From Microbulbifer bruguierae (lineage in GTDB: Bacteria > Pseudomonadota > Gammaproteobacteria > Pseudomonadales > Cellvibrionaceae), in assembly GCF_029869925.1 (NCBI RefSeq), contig NZ_CP118605.1:3934001-3998000 (forward strand): a DNA stretch of 64,000 nucleotides, given 5' to 3'. Every line of letters begins with the position of its first letter. Positions within the stretch are counted from its first letter, which is position 1. Shown here in pieces: positions 17,618 through 27,500 of the stretch. A program made the translations under genes and the position numbers. The notes under the pieces are model-generated. The model was not told the DNA's origin. It saw nothing but the letters and a program-made list of their open reading frames with translations, and did no database searches.

Positions 17618-18861
17618 GGTGTGCTCCCGTTGCTGTCTGGTACCTGTGCCGGCGTTACCGGAAAGAGCGCGACCCTGTCTCCCTTGGCCAGCCCGTGGAG
17701 GATTTCGATATGGTCTGGGGTGGCGGCTCCGGTGGTGACCGGCTGGCGTTCAAACTGCGTATTTTGATAGCGATAGACGAAGGTTCCCCGGTCGTCCTGA
17801 AACAGGCTCTGCAGGGGGATTTCGATACGGGGCTCGGCGGGTCGCACCTGGATCTGCGCGCGCACGGCGCGGCCGAGTTTGTACAGCTCCGGCTGCTGCT
17901 GTTCCAGTTCGGCCACGATTTCATAAAATTTCTGCGGGTTGCCCTTTTCGATATTGCTGGGGGCAGGGCTGACGCTTTTTACCGATGCCGCAAACTGATG
18001 GTCGGGCATGGTGGTGAGCCGCAGAGTGACCGGTTGACCTTTACTCAGCCCACGAGCGTCGCGATCGGATACATACAAGCGTGCCTGCATGGTGTGGACG
18101 TCCGGTAAATTAGCCACTTTATGCCCGGGCCAGACCTGTTTGCCGGGCTGGGGTTTTTCACCCCGCCAATTCGCTTCATAGGTTAACAGTCCGTCGTGAG
18201 GAGCGGTTATTTCCAGCGCCGAGAGCCCCTCATCCAGGCGGGCGAGTTTTTCCGTGTGCTTGGTTTCCTGTACCGCGAGTACATCGATTTCCCGCTCTGC
18301 GGTTTCGGAAAAACGCTTACGCTGCCAGTCGAGAAATTCCAGCTTGGCGCCGAGAAAGCGTGTATCCAGCTGGTCGTCGAGAATTTCCAGGCGGGATTTC
18401 AGGCGCTGATCGTCGGTGGCAAATTTTTCCGCAAACTGCTTTTCCGCGGAAACCTGCTGCATATCTTTCAATACGGCGCTCTGCTCGGTAGTGACCGCGC
18501 CGCGTTTTTCTCGCAGGTCCTCTTGTGATAGCGCGAGGTCGTCCTCCGTCCAGCGGCGCTCGGTACGCATCTGCTCGCCACCGAAGCGGACGATGACCTC
18601 GCCTTTGCGCACTCGTGAGAATTCCGGAGCCAGCCAGGCGATAAATTTCGGCGGCCCGGATACCGGGGCAACAATGGCGGTGGACACGGCGGCTTCCAGC
18701 TCACCCTGTGCGGAGACCAGTGCCGCCTCACTACGGGGTTCCACCCGGTAGAGCAATTGCTCTTGTGGGGCTTCTGTGCAGGCGCTGAGTAATACACCGC
18801 ACAACGCAAACAGCTGGAGTAGCGCGCACGGGGGCTTGTGTCCCCTAGTTTGGCGGGTCAT
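17614..18861 (-). CDS. HlyD/RND-type periplasmic adaptor lipoprotein
   Basis: A 415-residue membrane-fusion-type adaptor. The signal ends in lipobox LSAC with Cys28. A split lipoyl domain flanks a helical hairpin (about 95-215). Beta-barrel and membrane-proximal domains follow, ending near the C-terminus with LHGLAKGDRVALF. It would bridge the MacB-like permease to an outer-membrane channel, but no channel gene is present in the window. It overlaps the upstream adaptor gene by four bases (ATGA). It is the third of three consecutive adaptors. Confidence 0.85.
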   Translation of the reverse strand: MTRQTRGHKPPCALLQLFALCGVLLSACTEAPQEQLLYRVEPRSEAALVSAQGELEAAVSTAIVAPVSGPPKFIAWLAPEFSRVRKGEVIVRFGGEQMRTERRWTEDDLALSQEDLREKRGAVTTEQSAVLKDMQQVSAEKQFAEKFATDDQRLKSRLEILDDQLDTRFLGAKLEFLDWQRKRFSETAEREIDVLAVQETKHTEKLARLDEGLSALEITAPHDGLLTYEANWRGEKPQPGKQVWPGHKVANLPDVHTMQARLYVSDRDARGLSKGQPVTLRLTTMPDHQFAASVKSVSPAPSNIEKGNPQKFYEIVAELEQQQPELYKLGRAVRAQIQVRPAEPRIEIPLQSLFQDDRGTFVYRYQNTQFERQPVTTGAATPDHIEILHGLAKGDRVALFPVTPAQVPDSNGSTP

Positions 18862-20006
18862 GGCGCCTTGCCCGTGTTTTCAGCGGACTCTGGCGATGCC
18901 ACTGCCGCCGTCGCGCCATCGTCGCGGGCATGAGCGGTATCCTCGATGGTATCGAGCTCGGTGGAGGTGTCGGTCAGGGTCATTGCGACCATCATCCCCG
19001 GGCGCAGCCCGGTTTCGCCGGGTTCCAGGTCTACCAGTAGGTCGATCACCCGGCGACGGTCGCCGCGGGCCCGGTCCCGCACCACACGACCGAGCTCACT
19101 GATATGGCCACGCAGTGAACGTGTGTGGGCACCATCGATGCTGATGTTCACCGGTGTGCCTTCGGTAAGCAGTGTCTTGTCGACCTCATCGGCCACGGCG
19201 CGCACATGCAGGCGGCTCAGGTTGGATATTTGAATAATCGGTTGGCCGAAACGTACCGAGTCCCCCTGCGACGGTTTTTCGCCATCCCAGTTCGGGATGT
19301 ATTGCACCAGGCCGTCGATGGGCGAGTAAAGCTGCAGTTTGTCCGCTTCTCCCTGCAGGGTCTGGGTCTCGCTTTCCAGCCGCTGCACCTTGCGCTCCGC
19401 CAGGGAGGTGTTCAGGGCACCGGTTTTACGGTGCAGTTTGGCCAGTGCGTGCGCGAGCTCCAGTTCGTTGCTGGCGATCTCGAAGTCGATCTGGGCTTTT
19501 TCGCGCTCGTTGCGGGACATGGAGTGATCGAGAATTTCCGCGCGCCGGCGTGCCTTTTCGTACTCTGCCCGTTTTTCCTCGATGGCCAGTGCATCCTCGC
19601 GCTCACTGCGGGTTTCCTGCTGGAGTCTGTTCTCCTGTTCGCTGCGCGCCTGTTGCAGCTCTGCGAGTCTGTCCTGCAATCGTTCGCTGATGGCTTTGTC
19701 ATCGAAAGATACAACCAGCTCCCCTTTTTTAACGTGGCTGTTTTCCGCCGTCAGGGTTTTTATGTTGTAGTTCCACATGCGGGCGATAAACGGTGGGGCT
19801 AACTGCACAGCCTGTTTGGATTCCAGTTCACCGGTGAATGTAGGGCGTTCAGCTACCGGTGTTGAGGCGTTTCCCGGACGGGCTTTTCCCGCGTGGTTAT
19901 GTTCAGGGGCTTTGCTGCAGGCTGTACACAACACGCAAAGAGCAAGAATTATGTGCGATAGAGAGATCGAGCTGCGCAACTGGTTGGCGATAAAGGGAGA
20001 GATCAC
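18858..20006 (-). CDS. HlyD-type periplasmic adaptor lipoprotein
   Basis: A 382-residue adaptor with a lipoprotein signal (lipobox CTAC, Cys30). A strongly charged helical hairpin rich in Glu, Arg and Gln covers about residues 105-225, within a split lipoyl domain (FDDKAISERL before, YSPIDGLVQYIPNWDG after). The start is GTG overlapping the previous stop as GTGA. The C-terminal 40 residues are acidic, low-complexity and Ala/Thr-rich. The sequence differs clearly from its two neighbours, so these are not recent duplicates. Confidence 0.83.
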   Translation of the reverse strand: MISPFIANQLRSSISLSHIILALCVLCTACSKAPEHNHAGKARPGNASTPVAERPTFTGELESKQAVQLAPPFIARMWNYNIKTLTAENSHVKKGELVVSFDDKAISERLQDRLAELQQARSEQENRLQQETRSEREDALAIEEKRAEYEKARRRAEILDHSMSRNEREKAQIDFEIASNELELAHALAKLHRKTGALNTSLAERKVQRLESETQTLQGEADKLQLYSPIDGLVQYIPNWDGEKPSQGDSVRFGQPIIQISNLSRLHVRAVADEVDKTLLTEGTPVNISIDGAHTRSLRGHISELGRVVRDRARGDRRRVIDLLVDLEPGETGLRPGMMVAMTLTDTSTELDTIEDTAHARDDGATAAVASPESAENTGKAP

Positions 20007-20974
20007 GGTGTTCCCCCTATCTCGATTCTCGCGCCCATTCCCGGCAGTAATTCGAACGTCGGCGATTCCTCGAAGCTGAATGCCAGCCGGTAAAACAGTG
20101 CGGGTCCCAGCTCTTTGCGTTTTTCCGGTTGTGTTGCCATCTCGCTAACGGTTACCTGAAGCGGTGAGTCCTGGTAAGCATCGAAGACCAGTACGGCGGG
20201 CATGTCGGACGTTACTCTGTCGGTGTCCACCTCATGCAGCCAGGCTTCCACGTAAAGATCTTGCAGTGCGGGAATTTCTGCAATGACCCAGTTGGGTTGT
20301 GCTGTCATACCGACAAAAACCCGCTCGCCGGTCCAGGGATGTTTGCCGTATACCACCGGGCCGCGGCGCTCGGCGCGCACGCTCATTTGCGCCAGCCGCT
20401 CTTCCAGCAGCGCCAGTTTTGCTGCGGAGCGCCGAATATTGATGCGCTGTTTGGTCAACGCAACATCCCGCGCGAGTTCTGCCTGGGCGAGGGCTTCTTT
20501 AGCCTTGTTCACGCTGGTCTGGGCTTCGACGACACTGACCTGGTAGGAGTCGTAGTCCACGGTACTCAGGTACTTTGCGGGAATTGCGGCATCGATCTGC
20601 GCTTTTTTCAGCAGCAAGAGTTCTTTTTTGAGCGTGTATTGCTGGGTAAGTACGATTTCCCCGTGCTGGCTGGTTTCCTGCTCGAGTTTTTCCTGTGCAG
20701 TTGTGAGGGACACTGTTTCGGTATCGATACTGCCCTGTAGGGAGGCGCCGTCGAATACCGCAACGATCTCGCCCGGCTCGGCAACCTGTCCCTCCGGCAT
20801 CAGCCACTGCAGTTCCACCCGCCAGTTGTCGGTCAGGGGCGCGAGAAAGGGCTGGCTGTTGCGGGCGCGCACTTCGCCGGAAAGCAGCAGCGGCAGGTCA
20901 GCGGCAAAAACTGCCGAAGGAGAGAGTGGCAGAAGTAGCAGGCTAACTGCGATAGCCAGGTAATGTCGGTTCAC
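20003..20974 (-). CDS. HlyD-type periplasmic adaptor with cleavable signal peptide
   Basis: An approximately 323-residue adaptor exported by a Sec signal ending VFAAD, without a lipobox, unlike its two neighbours. A split lipoyl motif (VAEPGEIVAVFDG) precedes a helical hairpin (about 85-200), and a beta domain with MTAQPNWVIAEIP follows. GTG 20974 is chosen because it forms the same GTGA overlap with the ATPase stop used by the rest of the operon; GTG 20983 three codons upstream is the alternative. It may form a mixed adaptor complex with the two lipoproteins. Confidence 0.8.
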   Translation of the reverse strand: MNRHYLAIAVSLLLLPLSPSAVFAADLPLLLSGEVRARNSQPFLAPLTDNWRVELQWLMPEGQVAEPGEIVAVFDGASLQGSIDTETVSLTTAQEKLEQETSQHGEIVLTQQYTLKKELLLLKKAQIDAAIPAKYLSTVDYDSYQVSVVEAQTSVNKAKEALAQAELARDVALTKQRINIRRSAAKLALLEERLAQMSVRAERRGPVVYGKHPWTGERVFVGMTAQPNWVIAEIPALQDLYVEAWLHEVDTDRVTSDMPAVLVFDAYQDSPLQVTVSEMATQPEKRKELGPALFYRLAFSFEESPTFELLPGMGARIEIGGTP

Positions 20975-21651
20975 GCGTTGCACTGCGCATCCTCCACCAC
21001 CTTGCCGTCGCTCATGCGGATAATGCGCTGTGCGTGCGCGGCGATTTCCGCTTCGTGGGTGACCATGACGATGGTCTGCCCTTCACGGTGCAGGCCATTC
21101 AATAGTTCGAGAATTTCTCCGGAAGTTTTACTGTCGAGATTCCCCGTTGGTTCATCGGCGAAAATGACCTTGGGATTGTTGACCAGGGCGCGGGCGATGG
21201 CGACCCTTTGGCGCTGGCCGCCGGACATTTCAAAGGGTTTGTGCTGTAGGCGGTGGCCGAGCCCCACCCGTTGCAGCAGCTCTTGCGCTCGTTGTTGCGC
21301 GGTCTGTTCGTCGACGTCGCTGTAGCGCAGCGGCAACATCACATTGCGCAGTGCGCTGAGGCGCGGCAACAGGTGGAAGGTCTGAAAAATAAAACCGATA
21401 TGGCGATTGCGCAGGGCTGACAGGGCATCGTCGTCGAGGCTGCCAATGGAGCGCCCGTCCAGCAGATACTCGCCGGAATTCTGTTGGTCGAGGCAGCCGA
21501 GAATATTCATCAGGGTGGATTTGCCCGAGCCGGACGAGCCCATGACGGCAACAAATTCGTTGCGACGGATTTCCAGTGATACCCCGGCCAGTGCCGTTAC
21601 CCGGGCATCGCCTTCACCGTAGTGTCTGGTCAGGTTGGTGACGGTAATCAA
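20971..21651 (-). CDS. MacB/LolD-type ABC transporter ATPase
   Basis: A 226-residue cytoplasmic ATPase. The Walker A motif is GSSGSGKST, the Q-loop is FIFQTFHLLPRLSALRNVMLP, the signature is MSGGQRQRVAIARAL and Walker B is VIFADEPTGNLD, with the switch His in VTHEAE. The QTFHLLP and GNLD segments are typical of the MacB/LolD/FtsE group. The start is TTG, with GGAAGG close upstream. It powers the permease at the end of the operon. It follows murQ by 64 bp, so it could share the symporter-murQ transcript or have its own promoter. Confidence 0.92.
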   Translation of the reverse strand: MITVTNLTRHYGEGDARVTALAGVSLEIRRNEFVAVMGSSGSGKSTLMNILGCLDQQNSGEYLLDGRSIGSLDDDALSALRNRHIGFIFQTFHLLPRLSALRNVMLPLRYSDVDEQTAQQRAQELLQRVGLGHRLQHKPFEMSGGQRQRVAIARALVNNPKVIFADEPTGNLDSKTSGEILELLNGLHREGQTIVMVTHEAEIAAHAQRIIRMSDGKVVEDAQCNA

Positions 21652-21715
21652 GGGCCTTCCTGTTGGCCAATTATTGTTGTGCCAGCGGTTATGTCGATGG
21701 TTATTTCTGTAGCGC

Positions 21716-22693
21716 TCAGCTCAGGGATTTTTCCACCGCGGCTTTTTTCTCTGTGCCGCACACGGTTGCGGGGGATTTGTGACAGCCTTGCAAAGCGCGC
21801 CGCAAAAACCCATTGGCACTGTGTAGTGCCGTTTCCGCTGCCTCCCGTCCGAGACCACTGAGGATCATCATGATCGCGAGTTTGGCATTGTGCCCACATT
21901 TTTGCAAAACCCGGTCGGCCTCTTCCAGTTGTACGCCGGTGGCCTCCATTACGATACGCCGGGTGCGGCTGACCAGCTTTTCGTTGGTGGCTTTTACATC
22001 CACCATCAGGTTGTAGAAACTCTTGCCGAGGCGGATCATGCTGGCGGTGGTCAACATGTTCAACACCAGTTTTTGCGCGGTGCCGGCTTTCATTCGGGTG
22101 GAGCCAGTGAGAATTTCCGGGCCCACCTCCGGCAGTATGGCAATGTCCGCTTCTTCGGCGATGACTGCAGATTTGTTGCAGGCAAGAGCCACCGTGGTGC
22201 AGCCCAGTGTGCGGGCGTAGCGCAGGCCGCCGATGACATAGGGGGTGCGGCCGCTGGCGGCAATGCCGACCACCACGTCTGCTGCACTCAGGGAAATCTT
22301 TTTCAGGTCGGTGGCACCGAGTTCGAGGCTGTCTTCCGCCCCTTCCTGTGCCCGGTAAATCGCGTCGCCGCCGCCAGCAATGAGTGCCACGACCATATCC
22401 TCGGTGATCCCATAGGTGGGAGGGCACTCCACAGCATCCAGAATTCCCAGACGCCCACTGGTACCCGCGCCCATATAGATCAGGCGGCCACCCTGCCCGA
22501 ACGCCGCGACGATGGCATCCACCGCCTGACTGATGTGAGGTATTTCCCGCTCTACCGCCACGGGTACTTCGCGGTCGGCGCCATTAATTTTTCGCAGTAT
22601 ATCCTCGGTAGGCAACAGGTCGATGTCCCAGCTTTCCGGGTTGCGCGCTTCGCTGGTGAGCAGCGCCAGTTCCTGAATAAGTTGTTGGTTCAC
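21716..22693 (-). CDS. murQ: N-acetylmuramic acid 6-phosphate etherase
   Basis: Cytoplasmic SIS-domain enzyme that cleaves the lactyl ether of MurNAc-6-phosphate, giving GlcNAc-6-phosphate and D-lactate. All family signatures are present: [20 protein letters not shown], with Glu89 matching the catalytic glutamate, Glu120 in GAEDS 31 residues later as in the E. coli enzyme, [15 protein letters not shown], and a C-terminal helical segment. The 325-residue length is normal apart from a short tail (about 20 residues) after RRALQG. GTG 22693 overlaps the symporter stop as GTGA. It needs a MurNAc kinase or AnmK upstream in the pathway, not seen here. Confidence 0.96.
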   Translation of the reverse strand: MNQQLIQELALLTSEARNPESWDIDLLPTEDILRKINGADREVPVAVEREIPHISQAVDAIVAAFGQGGRLIYMGAGTSGRLGILDAVECPPTYGITEDMVVALIAGGGDAIYRAQEGAEDSLELGATDLKKISLSAADVVVGIAASGRTPYVIGGLRYARTLGCTTVALACNKSAVIAEEADIAILPEVGPEILTGSTRMKAGTAQKLVLNMLTTASMIRLGKSFYNLMVDVKATNEKLVSRTRRIVMEATGVQLEEADRVLQKCGHNAKLAIMMILSGLGREAAETALHSANGFLRRALQGCHKSPATVCGTEKKAAVEKSLS

Positions 22694-24309
22694 GGCTTGT
22701 ACGACTCCAATGTCTTCGTGAGAGTTTCAGATTCATCTTTTCTAGGCGTGGAATTTTCCTTGTCTGCTTCTGCTGTGACCGGCTTGCCCAGATTGCACAC
22801 CGCAAATGAAACCAGGGTGCCGAGGCAGAGCTGCCAGGTGAAGGCGATGGCAACCGGGTCTTTATTGCCGCTGATCAGGGTAATCATCCAGGGTTGCTGG
22901 GCCAGGGTTGCGAGGAAGCCAGCGGCCAGGGCCCAGCCGACGCTGCGGGCGTTGCCGCGCCCGGTAAACAGTGCGGTAAAGAACACACCGAGTAGACCGG
23001 AATAGGCGAACACCATCACCGAGAGGGCAAAGTTAATCAGTGGCAGGTCACTGAACTGTTGCCAGAAGAAGCACAGGGTCGCCATGGCGGATAGGGTGCC
23101 GGCCACGAGGGCCATGCTGTAGCGCCCGGCGCTAACAAAATGCAGCGGCGGTTTGTGGATACCGCGACGCGTCAGCCAGTTTCTGTACAGGTCTTCGGTG
23201 AGCACGCTGGCCATGGAGTTGAGACTGGAATTGAGCGTGGACAGGGCGGCTGCGATTACGCCGATGGTCACCAGTCCGCGCAGGCCCGCGGGCATTTCGT
23301 GCAGCACATAGTGCATAAACACGGTTACGTCACCGCCTGCGGGTACTGACACGGTCGCGCCAGCCATCAGCTGGGGACTCTGGTAAAAGACGTACAACAG
23401 CAGGCCGATACCCATGAACAGCGCCATCACCGGCGCCACCATGATGACCGAGTAGAGTACTGCGCGGGCGCCATCGCGGGGGGTTTTGCAGGTGAGCAGG
23501 CGCTGGGTTACATCCTGGTCGAGACCGAAGGCAGCGATATTCAACAGTACGAAGCCGGTAAAGGTCGACCACAGGTTGAACGGGTCACTCAGGTCCCAGC
23601 GGGTATCCACAATAGCCAGTTTGGAACTGCTGCCGTCTGCGGGGTTGCTGAGCGCGGCGTGGATTTGTCCCAGATCCGCGGGTATCTGCCACAGCAGTAT
23701 TGCCATCACCGCGAGCGCCGCGCTTACGTACACCGCGCACTGCAATACGTCGCTGTGGATGACCGAGCGCACTCCGCCCACCAGAGTCTGCACCAGGCCG
23801 GCGGCGGCGAGTAGTAGCACCGCCGTCACCACATGAGCGGCGGCGATGTCGTTAAACAGGATCATCGACACCGCGATGGCCGCCATATACAGGCGTGCGC
23901 CGCTGGCAAAGACCCGCCCGACCAGATACACAAGGCCCGCGCGGCTTTTCGCTGCGTCCCCGAAACGGAATTGCAGCAACTCATACACCGTGGTGACCCG
24001 GTTCGCGTAAAAGCGTGGCACTAATAGACGGGCCACGATCAGTGCGGCGATCGCAGCGCCGAGATTGGTGAACAGGTAGGTGAGGTCGCCGCGGTAACCC
24101 AGGTCGGGGCCACCGAGAAAGGTGGCTGCAGACTGGGTGGTGGCAAGCGTGGAAACTGCCACCATCCACATGGGCATGGTATTGCGCGCGAGAAAGTAAT
24201 CGCGGCTGTTGTTGGATCGATTCCGACTGAACCACCAGCCAGAACCTGCCAGTATAGACAGGTAAATTACAAGGATGCTCCAGTCGAGCCCGCTAAATGG
24301 CAATTCCAT
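22690..24309 (-). CDS. Sodium:solute symporter (SSS family), candidate MurNAc importer
   Basis: A 539-residue inner-membrane symporter with about thirteen to fourteen membrane segments. Typical features are [22 protein letters not shown] after the first helix and a central [20 protein letters not shown]. The family takes up sugars, sialic acid, amino acids and other solutes with Na+. Direct overlap with murQ makes MurNAc or a related wall sugar the most likely cargo, which is inference. An unphosphorylated import route would require a MurNAc kinase. It is the first gene of the minus-strand operon; a GAATAATTTA motif lies about 55 bp upstream. Confidence 0.88.
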   Translation of the reverse strand: MELPFSGLDWSILVIYLSILAGSGWWFSRNRSNNSRDYFLARNTMPMWMVAVSTLATTQSAATFLGGPDLGYRGDLTYLFTNLGAAIAALIVARLLVPRFYANRVTTVYELLQFRFGDAAKSRAGLVYLVGRVFASGARLYMAAIAVSMILFNDIAAAHVVTAVLLLAAAGLVQTLVGGVRSVIHSDVLQCAVYVSAALAVMAILLWQIPADLGQIHAALSNPADGSSSKLAIVDTRWDLSDPFNLWSTFTGFVLLNIAAFGLDQDVTQRLLTCKTPRDGARAVLYSVIMVAPVMALFMGIGLLLYVFYQSPQLMAGATVSVPAGGDVTVFMHYVLHEMPAGLRGLVTIGVIAAALSTLNSSLNSMASVLTEDLYRNWLTRRGIHKPPLHFVSAGRYSMALVAGTLSAMATLCFFWQQFSDLPLINFALSVMVFAYSGLLGVFFTALFTGRGNARSVGWALAAGFLATLAQQPWMITLISGNKDPVAIAFTWQLCLGTLVSFAVCNLGKPVTAEADKENSTPRKDESETLTKTLESYKP

Positions 24310-24580
24310 CGGAAAGTACCCGATTAATTTTCAGTGATCTTATTGTTCTCAGTCATCAATACTAAATTATTCATCCTTATAGGGGTGATTGGTATCATTT
24401 ATTCTCCGGACACGTAAAGCACTTTCAGTGCCACTTGTGAAATTTCTGGTGTCGGCGGGTATTGCCTGTCATTGCGCGATGCCGTTGCTTTGGCGTAGTT
24501 TACCCCGGTGTGTTTTGGGGTTTCTTTCGGGGCGGTGCAGCCGGGGGCGGGCACTCAATAAAAATAAGCTGGATTAAATA
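24310..24580. promoter_or_regulatory. Divergent promoter region with GAATAATTTA motif
   Basis: This 271-bp region separates the divergent symporter and giant lipoprotein genes and holds no gene. TAAATTATTC (24363-24372) is the exact reverse complement of the core repeated at 8505 and 8541. It lies 54-63 bp upstream of the symporter ATG, a suitable place for an operator near the promoter. The half near the lipoprotein start is GC-rich, with no clear promoter visible. Confidence 0.5.
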
Positions 24581-27500
24581 ATGGCGTTGATTAGTAGATT
24601 TTTTCTGAAGCGCAGCCTGTTGCTGTTGTCCTTTACCGCTCTCTGTACTGTCCTTTCCGCCTGTGGCGGCGGTGGTGGCGGTAGCTCAGACTCCAATCCC
24701 AATCCGCCCCCGCCCCCGCCCCCCGAGCCCCAGATACTCAGCCTGACCGGGTATGCGGTGAAGGGCCCCCTGAGTAGCGCACAAGTCGGGGTCTATTCCG
24801 TTCAGTTCAGCAATTCCGAGTTGAAAGGCGCTTTGCTGGTAAACACCACTACCGGTGCCATTGGCGACTTCTCCGATACCGAGTTTGAAGACGACGGTTC
24901 CGAATATTTTCTGGTGGAGGTGATCGCGGGCGCGGAGACCACAGATATTTCAACCGGGGCGCCGCCCATCATCAGTAGCCTGAAGACCCTGGTATCCAGG
25001 GACGCGCTGGGCAATGAGCAGCCGGTATATGCCACGGTGAGTACCACGCTGATCGTAGAAATGCTGCGCTTGCAGGGAGGTGCCAATGACGCCGCCCAGC
25101 TGGCGTCGCGCCTGGCAGCCTATGAGGGGGTCGTTGTCACGTCTCTCGGATTCGAACTGCTCGAGAACATCAGCCTGTTCCACGATTCACCGATGGTCAC
25201 CGACACAGCGCCGGCGTCCATGGCGACACTTAATCACCGCACGGTGCTGGAGGCGCAGGCGGCGCTGATCTGGGAGCTTGCGGAAGAATCCGGTTTGCCG
25301 GTTGCGCGGGTGATCGAACTGCTCGCCGCGGACCTGCTGGATGGCGAATTTGATGGCCTGACGAGCCTGACCAATACGGACCTGCAGAGCGGAAGCCAGA
25401 CGGTTTTCGAGTTGGCCGCGCAACAGGTGATTGCTGACCTGCCGATTCCCCAGAGCAGCAACAAACGGGAGCCGGGCGAGGGCGATTTCCGGGTTGGCGA
25501 GACAGTGCAGCTGCTACTGGCGGAATCTGCGGAGACTGCCATCGCAGCGGATATGACCGCACTGGAAGAGCTTCCCGGCTATGTCACCATCAGTGCCATC
25601 GGCCCCGACCTCGACGGAGATGGTCGACCCGATACGGTGGACAAGGATATTGATGGCGATATGGTGCTGAATATCGCGGATGCTTTTCCGCGGGATCCCA
25701 CCGAGACCCTGGACAGCGACGATGATGGGGTGGGCAATAACAGCGACGCCTTCCCCTATGATTCCAAGTGCTCCCTTGTCGAACACGGAGACGGTGGCGA
25801 GTGTTACCTGACCAAACTCGACCGGCTGGATCTGGTCGAGGCCATTGCGGGTGAGGGTACCAGCATGTATCTGGTTGCCAGCGGCGACCAGGTATCGGCG
25901 ATGTTTCGCTGGGATTTCGCGTCGCAGCAGATCGATCGGAAAATCGATCTGGCGGTCGCCGGCAATATGCCGCAGGCGGTGGTGTATCACGAGGGCCACC
26001 AGCGTATTTATGTGGCCTATGCCTCTGGCGAAATCCGCTATCTCGACAGTGAGGATCCACAGCAACTCATCGTCCTGACCGATATCGGGTTTCCCCTTGA
26101 GCACCTGACCAGCGCAGGCAATTACCTGTTCGTGCTGGGTGACGATGACATGGGCACCACAAACCTGACGTTATCCAAAACCGGGCAGATTCTGGACCGG
26201 AAAGATTACGGGGACAGCTCCGATACTTTCGCCTGGTCGGCGGGCCGGGAACGTCTCTACTTCCTTTACGGGTACTCGGCGCCATATCGTCTGGGCTATC
26301 TGGATGTCGACCAGAGCAGCGGTGAAATCGGCGCGCGGGGTATGTACCCCTACAACTATGATTTTTATCCCGATGGTGCGTTGGTGCTCCTCGACAATGC
26401 CAACCGACTGGTGAGCGGGTCCGGCACCCAGTATTTACTCAATACACTTACCCAGGTGTCATCCTTTATTGGAGAGTTCAGCCTCGGGATCTACGACGGC
26501 AGCGACCTGGTCACGGTGGCGAGTAACGCCGATGGTGAGGCTGAGGTGACGGCCTACACTTCTGCCATGGAGCCGTTTCAGGCCTTAGGATTCCCGGGAG
26601 CTCCCCAAGCGTTGGTAAAAGGCAGCCAGGAATTTTATCTGATCACCAGAACGGCCGGGGGCAAATACCGATTCCATCGATTTGCACCGGATCGCGACCT
26701 GGATGACGACGGTATTGAAAATACCGCCGATCACTTCCCGACCGATCCCGCCGCGTCCGTAGATAGTGATGGCGATGGTTGGCCGGATGCATGGAATTCC
26801 GGCGCCACCGCTGAAGACTCTACATCCAACCTCGCACTGGATGCTTACCCGCAGGACTCTGCCTGTCAGGAAACACAAGACGGTGTCGACGGGATGTGCG
26901 ATGTGGCAAACAGTCTTGTGGTGAGCGGCGCCGATATGTCGCTTGTCCACAATGGCGTTGTGTATTCCCTGTCGATGTCAGAGAAGACCGTCTTTCGCTG
27001 GGATATTGCCGCGGAAAAACCACTTAATCCGGTGCTGCTTGCCAATGACCTTGCCACTGAACGTCCGGTGTCGATGGCCATTTCCACCTCGGGCGAGTTG
27101 ATGATTGGTACCGATGAGGGCCGGGTGTACCGGTTCAGTGGCTTTGTGCCGCTGCAATCTGAGCTGGTGTACAGGATTGCCGGTGAAAACATTGCGCTGG
27201 TCTCCACCGATGATGAGCTGGTTGTCGGTGAGACCACCGACAATAATTATCGCAAGTTCACTTTCCTCAATACCGGGTTTGAGTCGACCTACTATTTTTC
27301 TGTGTATGGCGAAAATACGCAGTTGATCTACCACGCCGAGAGCGACCGCATTTTCTGGAACCAGGAGTACTACGGCGGCAACTTGCGCAGCGGTGTCATC
27401 ACACCCGAAAACGGCTATCTCGATGATTCCAGAAGCTATGACTACGATGCTTCCGGATTGCCCATGTTTATTTCCGTATCCGGCAAAGGAGATCGCGTGC

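Noticed and set aside
16295..21651. LolCDE lipoprotein release system
   Set aside because: The ATPase is of that group, but there is a single permease gene and three adaptor genes, which fits MacAB-type rather than Lol organisation.
21648..22427. Minus-strand frame of 259 codons overlapping murQ
   Set aside because: It is an alternate frame of murQ, whose own frame has every family motif.
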